Shown here in pieces: positions 4,315 to 8,329 of a DNA stretch of 8,329 nt. Under the pieces are notes generated by a model. It ran no database searches. It was given only the letters and a program-made list of their open reading frames with translations, and was not told the origin of the DNA. The position numbers and the translations under genes are program-made. This DNA is from Gammaproteobacteria bacterium (GTDB taxonomy: Bacteria > Pseudomonadota > Gammaproteobacteria > SURF-13), in NCBI GenBank assembly GCA_023381235.1, contig JAMCTV010000102.1, positions 1 to 8,329 of the forward strand, read 5' to 3'. How positions within the stretch are numbered: the first letter of the stretch is position 1; each line of letters begins with the position of its first letter.

Positions 4315-6726
4315 ATGCCGTCCTATATCCGTTGGTTTGAGCAGGTCACGCTGCAAGACTTGCCGCAGGTGGGCGGCAAGAACGCCTCGCTGGGCGAGAT
4401 GTGCCGCGCGCTCATCCCGCAAGGCGTGAAGATACCCAACGGTTTCGCCGTCAGCGCAGGCGCTTATTGGCATGTGCTGGACAGCGCGGGGATACGCGCC
4501 GAATTGCAACGCCTCATGAGCGGCCTGAACAAGCAGGATGTCGCCGAGTTGGCGCGGCGCGGCGAGCTGGCGCGCGATTTGATCCGCGGCGCGGGCATAC
4601 CGGAAGATTTATGGACGGAGATCGCGCAGGCTTACGATGGGTTGTGCGCTCAATACGGCGCGCGCACCGACGTGGCGGTGCGCTCCTCGGCCACCGCGGA
4701 GGATTTACCCACCGCTTCGTTCGCCGGCCAGCAGGAGAGTTATCTCAATATCCGCGGCCATGCGGCGCTGCGCGAGGCGGTGGCCAAGTGTTTCGCCAGC
4801 CTGTTCACCGACCGCGCCATCTCCTACCGCATGGATCAGGGCTTCGATCACTTTCAAGTGGCCCTCTCCATCGGCGTGCAGAAGATGGTGCGCTCCGATC
4901 TCGCGGCAAGCGGCGTGATCTTCACGCTCGATACCGAGACCGGCTTTCGCGACGTGGTCTTCATCACCGGCGCGTACGGGCTGGGCGAAAACATCGTGCA
5001 GGGCACGGTGGATCCGGATGAGTTTTATGTATTCAAGCCCGCGCTGCGCGCGGGCTATCGCGCCGTGCTGCGCCGCCGCTTGGGGGCGAAGCAACTGCGC
5101 ATGGTGTACGAAGAGGGCGGAATGGGCGCCACCACGCGCAATCGCGCGGTGCCGGAGGCGGAGCGCAGACGTTTCAGTATCAGCGATGAAGAGGCGCTCA
5201 CGCTGGCCGACTATGCGCTCAAGATTGAGGATCATTACAGCGCGCGCGCCGGACGCTGGCGGCCGATGGACATCGAATGGGCCAAGGACGGCGTCACCGG
5301 CGAGCTGTTCGTGGTGCAGGCGCGCCCGGAGACTGTGCAGTCGCAACGCCGCGGCGACGTGCTGGAGACGTATATACTGGAACAGCACGCCGCGCCGGTT
5401 TTGCAGGGCAAAAGCGTGGGGCAGAGGATCGGCGGTGGAAACGCGCGCGTCATCACCGATCTCGAACATCTTGCCGATTTTCAGGCCGGCGAGGTGCTGG
5501 TGGCGGAGACCACCACGCCCGACTGGGAGCCGGTGATGAAGCGCGCCGCGGCCATCGTGACCAGCCGCGGCGGGCGCACCTGTCATGCCGCGATCGTGGC
5601 GCGCGAACTGGGCATAGCGGCGGTAGTGGGCGCGCCGGACGCCACGCGCGTGCTCGCCACGGGGGGGCCGCTCACCGTGTCCTGCGCCGAGGGAGACGTG
5701 GGCAATATCTACCGCGGCCTGCTCAAATACCGCATCGAGCGCACCGAGCTTGCGAATCTGGCGCGCCCGCGCACCCGGATCATGATGAATCTCGCCGACC
5801 CGGATCAGGCCTTCGCGCTGTCCTTCATCCCCAACGATGGCGTGGGCCTGGCGCGCATTGAGTTCATCATCAGCAACAGCATCAAGATACATCCCATGGC
5901 GCTGATCCACCCGGAGCGCGTGAGCGAGAGCCGCGCGCGCAGGGAGATCGAGCGCCTCACCGCGGGCTATAACGACAAGGCCGAGTATTTTGTGACGCGC
6001 CTCGCGGAAGGCGTGGCCACCATCGCGGCGGCGTTTTATCCCAAGCCGGTCCTTGTGCGGTTATCCGATTTCAAATCCAATGAATACGCGAGCCTCATCG
6101 GAGGCAAGGATTTCGAACCCCGTGAGGAAAACCCCATGCTCGGTTTCCGCGGCGCCGCGCGCTACGCGCACCCCGCCTACGCGGAGGGTTTTGCCTTGGA
6201 ATGCCGCGCGTTAAAGCGTGTGCGTGAAGTGATGGGGCTCACCAACGTCAAGCTCATGATTCCGTTTTGCCGCACCGTGAGGGAAGGCGAGCGCGTCATG
6301 AACGAACTCGCACGGCATGGATTGCAGCGCGGACATGATGGACTGGAGGTGTACCTCACCTGCGAGATACCCAACAACGTGGTGCAGGTGGACGCCTTCG
6401 CCGATCTCTTCGATGGTTTTTCTATCGGCTCCAATGATCTCACCCAACTGACGCTGGGCGTGGATCGCGATTCGGCGCTGGTCGCGCCCGATTTCGATGA
6501 GCGCGACCCCGGTGTGCTGGAAATGATGCGCCTCGCCGTGCAGGGCGCGCGCCGCCATGACCGCTCCTCCGGCATCTGCGGCCAGGCGCCGTCGGATTAC
6601 CCGGAGATCGCGGAGTATCTGGTGCGCCTGAGCATAGATTCAATTTCGCTCAACCCCGACACGGTGCTCAAGACCACATTAAAGGTGCTGGAGATCGAAC
6701 AGGCCATGCAGCCTGCCGGCGATTGA
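4315..6726 (+). CDS. ppsA: Phosphoenolpyruvate synthase (pyruvate, water dikinase)
   Basis: PEP synthase converts pyruvate, ATP and water to PEP, AMP and phosphate in the cytoplasm, feeding gluconeogenesis. The protein is complete at 803 residues, a normal length. The N-terminal nucleotide-binding domain carries VGGKNASLGEM (20-30), RSSATAEDLPTASFAGQQES (a classic dikinase stretch) and GAYGLGENIVQGTVDPDE. The swivelling phosphohistidine domain has SRGGRTCHAAIVARELG, with the phosphorylated residue at His424 and, at Thr422, the equivalent of the threonine that PpsR-type regulators modify. The C-terminal PEP/pyruvate barrel has FSIGSNDLTQLTLGVDRDS and SGICGQAPSD with the catalytic acid/base Cys755. 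All key residues are present, so it should be active. ATG 4315 gives the expected N-terminus (WFEQVTLQDLPQVGGKNA) but lacks a clear ribosome binding site. It stands alone between a divergent operon and a convergent one, and is likely under FNR-type control. No ppsR is seen here. Confidence 0.97.
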   Translation: MPSYIRWFEQVTLQDLPQVGGKNASLGEMCRALIPQGVKIPNGFAVSAGAYWHVLDSAGIRAELQRLMSGLNKQDVAELARRGELARDLIRGAGIPEDLWTEIAQAYDGLCAQYGARTDVAVRSSATAEDLPTASFAGQQESYLNIRGHAALREAVAKCFASLFTDRAISYRMDQGFDHFQVALSIGVQKMVRSDLAASGVIFTLDTETGFRDVVFITGAYGLGENIVQGTVDPDEFYVFKPALRAGYRAVLRRRLGAKQLRMVYEEGGMGATTRNRAVPEAERRRFSISDEEALTLADYALKIEDHYSARAGRWRPMDIEWAKDGVTGELFVVQARPETVQSQRRGDVLETYILEQHAAPVLQGKSVGQRIGGGNARVITDLEHLADFQAGEVLVAETTTPDWEPVMKRAAAIVTSRGGRTCHAAIVARELGIAAVVGAPDATRVLATGGPLTVSCAEGDVGNIYRGLLKYRIERTELANLARPRTRIMMNLADPDQAFALSFIPNDGVGLARIEFIISNSIKIHPMALIHPERVSESRARREIERLTAGYNDKAEYFVTRLAEGVATIAAAFYPKPVLVRLSDFKSNEYASLIGGKDFEPREENPMLGFRGAARYAHPAYAEGFALECRALKRVREVMGLTNVKLMIPFCRTVREGERVMNELARHGLQRGHDGLEVYLTCEIPNNVVQVDAFADLFDGFSIGSNDLTQLTLGVDRDSALVAPDFDERDPGVLEMMRLAVQGARRHDRSSGICGQAPSDYPEIAEYLVRLSIDSISLNPDTVLKTTLKVLEIEQAMQPAGD

Positions 6727-6744
6727 TCGGACGCGGTTTACCAT

Positions 6745-6778
6745 CTCACCGGGTCGCACCGGCAAGGTGGGCTATTTT
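6745..6778 (+). terminator. Weak candidate terminator between convergent genes
   Basis: Only 45 bp separate the ppsA stop from the stop of the convergent gene. CTCACC (6745-6750) can pair with GGTGGG (6766-6771), with one G-T pair, around a 15-base loop, and CTATTTT follows. The stem is short and the loop large, so this is a tentative call; it extends into the end of the neighbouring gene. Confidence 0.25.
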
Positions 6779-7287
6779 CGTTCCTTGCTGACTGCGGTCA
6801 AAATTCCCTGCAACAAGGCGAGAGGCGTGGGGGGGCAACCCGGTACCGCGACATCCACCGGAATCACGGCGCTCACTGCGCCACAGCTCGCGTAACTCAC
6901 TCCAAAAATGCCGCCGTTACAGCCACAATCGCCCACGGCCACCACCCACTTGGGGTCGGGCATGGCGTCATAGGTGCGTTGCAGCGCGGTCTGCATGTGC
7001 CGGGAGACCGGCCCGGTGACCAGCAGCAGGTCGGCATGACGCGGGCTGGCGACGAAGTGTATGCCCAAGCCCTCGATGTTGTAATAAGGATTACTCAGGG
7101 CGTGAATCTCCAATTCACAGCCGTTGCACGAGCCTGCATCCACGTGCCGTATCGCAAGCGCCCGGCCGAAACAGGCGAGGATGTCCTCGTGCAGACGCTG
7201 CGTTTGACGGCGCAGAGCGTCATCCGCAGAGGGCGGCGTCTCGGTCTTGATGCCGGTGCACAAGATTTGCTTGATGGTTTGATACAT
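6772..7287 (-). CDS. Group 4 hydrogenase-like / Ehr small subunit (NuoB/HycG family)
   Basis: This is the electron-transfer subunit of a membrane-attached complex related to complex I and group 4 [NiFe] hydrogenases. Over 171 residues it shows DAGSCNGCELEI (50-61), VTGPVSRHM (90-98), VVAVGDCGCNGG (115-126) and VPGCPPTPLALLQGI (148-162). Cys54, Cys57, Cys121 and Cys151 are the four ligands of the proximal 4Fe-4S cluster, equivalent to N2 of complex I. All are present, in the CxxC form typical of hydrogenases rather than the CC pair of NuoB. Its N-terminus (about 45 residues before the domain) resembles HycG/HyfI. It follows the large-subunit gene by 13 bp and is the last gene before ppsA. ATG 7287 has a weak AGG upstream, so translation may be coupled. 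With a Cys-less large-subunit partner, it is more likely part of an Ehr complex than a true hydrogenase. Confidence 0.9.
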   Translation of the reverse strand: MYQTIKQILCTGIKTETPPSADDALRRQTQRLHEDILACFGRALAIRHVDAGSCNGCELEIHALSNPYYNIEGLGIHFVASPRHADLLLVTGPVSRHMQTALQRTYDAMPDPKWVVAVGDCGCNGGIFGVSYASCGAVSAVIPVDVAVPGCPPTPLALLQGILTAVSKERK

Positions 7288-7300
7288 AATTCAACGGCGC

Positions 7301-8329
7301 CTATAAATCATGCCCGCTATAACTCAAGTTAAAGGATTTATTGATGAGCGGAAAGTCGGGAACGATGTTGCCGATCACCGCGTATTCCAGCACCGGCCAG
7401 TTTTGCCAGGATGGATCGTGCGCATGAACGCGGCGAATGCCGTGGTCTTTGCCGGTGGAGAGTGCGACAAGAATTTCACCGCGCCAGCCCTCCACCCAAC
7501 CCACGCCGAACGCGCCTTCCGGGGCGGCAGGCAGGTCTGCGATAGTCGCGCCCTCCGGCAACTGTTCCAGCAGGGTACGGCACAGGCGCAGCGACTCAAA
7601 GATTTCCTCAAAGCGCACCGTGACGCGCGCCGCGACGTCACCGTTGCGGTGCGTCACCATACGCACCTCGAGTTGATCGTAAGGCGCGCAAGGAAATTGC
7701 ACGCGCATATCCCATGCCTGCCCGCTGGCGCGCCCTGCAAAACCGGTGAGGCCCAGGCGCGCCGCCAACTCCGGAGCGACGCGCCCGGTTGTCAGGAAAC
7801 GGTCCTGTACGCCCGCGTGATCATCGTAGATATTTTTGAGCACGGTCACTGCATCCTGCAGCCGCTGAATTTCGTTTAGCAGTGGTCCCTTTGCGGCCGC
7901 ATCCAGGTCATGCGCGACACCGCCCGGAATAACGGCATCCATCAGGTAACGGTGGCCGAATAACGCCCTGTTAGTACGCAGCACCTCTTCCTTGAGCCGC
8001 GAGAACTGCGCGAGGCCGAAGGCGAAGCCCGCGTCGTTGCCCAGCGCGCCCAGATCGCCCAGGTGATTCATGATGCGCTCGCGTTCCAGGAGCAAAGCGC
8101 GCAGCCACAGCGCGCGGGTGGGCGGAGTAACCTGACATGCGCCCTCCAGCGCCATCGCATAGGCCCAGGCGTAGGCGACGGTACTGTCACCGCTGATGCG
8201 CCCGGCCAGTTTGGCGGCCTCACGCTGTGTCATACTCTCAAAAAGTTTTTCGATGCCTTTGTGCGTGTATCCGAGGCGCTGCTCCAGCCGCAGAATTTTT
8301 TCGCCGACGATTTGAAAACGGAAATGCCC
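7301..8329 (-). CDS. Ehr-type large subunit (HyfG/HycE/NuoD family), NiFe ligands absent, 5' end outside window
   Basis: The frame is open to the right edge: before the Met at 8233 it continues with HFRFQIVGEKILRLEQRLGY and THKGIEKLFESM, classic NuoD/HyfG sequence. The start therefore lies beyond 8329, and the 8233 ATG is internal. The visible part is 342 residues of a family that usually exceeds 400-500. True [NiFe] hydrogenases have RxCGxC near the N-terminus and DPCxxC near the C-terminus. Here the first is R-I-S-G-D-S (visible residues 44-49) and the second D-P-S-W-Q-N (305-310), so all four metal-binding cysteines are replaced. The protein ends NIVPDFPLINKSFNLSYSG plus HDL. This pattern fits energy-converting-hydrogenase-related (Ehr) complexes, which keep the ion-pumping architecture but cannot bind NiFe. 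Membrane subunits would be expected upstream, to the right of the window. The substrate is unknown. Confidence 0.9.
   Translation of the reverse strand, partial: GHFRFQIVGEKILRLEQRLGYTHKGIEKLFESMTQREAAKLAGRISGDSTVAYAWAYAMALEGACQVTPPTRALWLRALLLERERIMNHLGDLGALGNDAGFAFGLAQFSRLKEEVLRTNRALFGHRYLMDAVIPGGVAHDLDAAAKGPLLNEIQRLQDAVTVLKNIYDDHAGVQDRFLTTGRVAPELAARLGLTGFAGRASGQAWDMRVQFPCAPYDQLEVRMVTHRNGDVAARVTVRFEEIFESLRLCRTLLEQLPEGATIADLPAAPEGAFGVGWVEGWRGEILVALSTGKDHGIRRVHAHDPSWQNWPVLEYAVIGNIVPDFPLINKSFNLSYSGHDL

Noticed and set aside
4225..4509. 94-residue minus-strand frame overlapping the ppsA start
   Set aside because: It would run through the FNR-type box and promoter region and the conserved ppsA N-terminus; no family similarity is visible.
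4705..5910. 401-residue minus-strand frame inside ppsA
   Set aside because: The plus strand encodes an unbroken, fully conserved PEP synthase; the long antisense frame results from GC-rich third positions and shows no recognisable motif.
7301..8233. Start of the large-subunit gene at ATG 8233
   Set aside because: The same frame continues open to 8329 with strongly conserved family sequence (HFRF, GEKILRLEQRLGY, HKGIE), so this Met is internal.

Overview
The window looks like the end of a metagenomic or draft contig from a GC-rich pseudomonadote, most likely an uncultured beta- or gammaproteobacterium. The grounds are protein family content, Shine-Dalgarno-led genes, a textbook FNR/Anr box and an Escherichia-type PEP synthase. 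I cannot name a genus from the sequence alone. There are no RNA genes, insertion sequences or CRISPR arrays.

Layout. Positions 1-4152 hold a compact leftward gene set. Transcribed order is a DUF302 protein, a Met-rich Spy/CpxP-like periplasmic protein, a small two-helix DUF5676 membrane protein, the broken remains of a c-type heme protein, a CHAD-domain protein, and a heavy-metal P1B-type ATPase with two N-terminal YHS domains. This mix suggests envelope metal (probably copper) handling. The ATPase is cut short at the left edge, where its sequence jumps back into an exact 127-base copy of itself. That copy ends on the first base of the window and is most simply an assembly-graph artefact.

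Positions 4153-4314 form a divergent control region with a perfect TTGAT-N4-ATCAA palindrome. It is about 40 bp upstream of the start point implied by a rightward extended -10 (TGCTATACT), and also sits near the leftward promoter. From 4315 to 6726 runs a complete rightward phosphoenolpyruvate synthase (ppsA), likely activated under low oxygen. Positions 6772-8329 carry two leftward, adjacent genes converging on ppsA: the large and small catalytic subunits of a group 4 hydrogenase/complex I-like enzyme. The large subunit has lost all four nickel-iron cysteines while the small subunit keeps its 4Fe-4S cysteines. This is the signature of an energy-converting-hydrogenase-related (Ehr) complex, whose catalytic role is still unclear.

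The most unusual items are the non-hydrogenase Ehr-type subunits, the shared FNR box, and the 2376-2520 junction. There a frameshifted heme-protein fragment lies under the first codons of a CHAD protein that seems to have lost its usual CYTH half.
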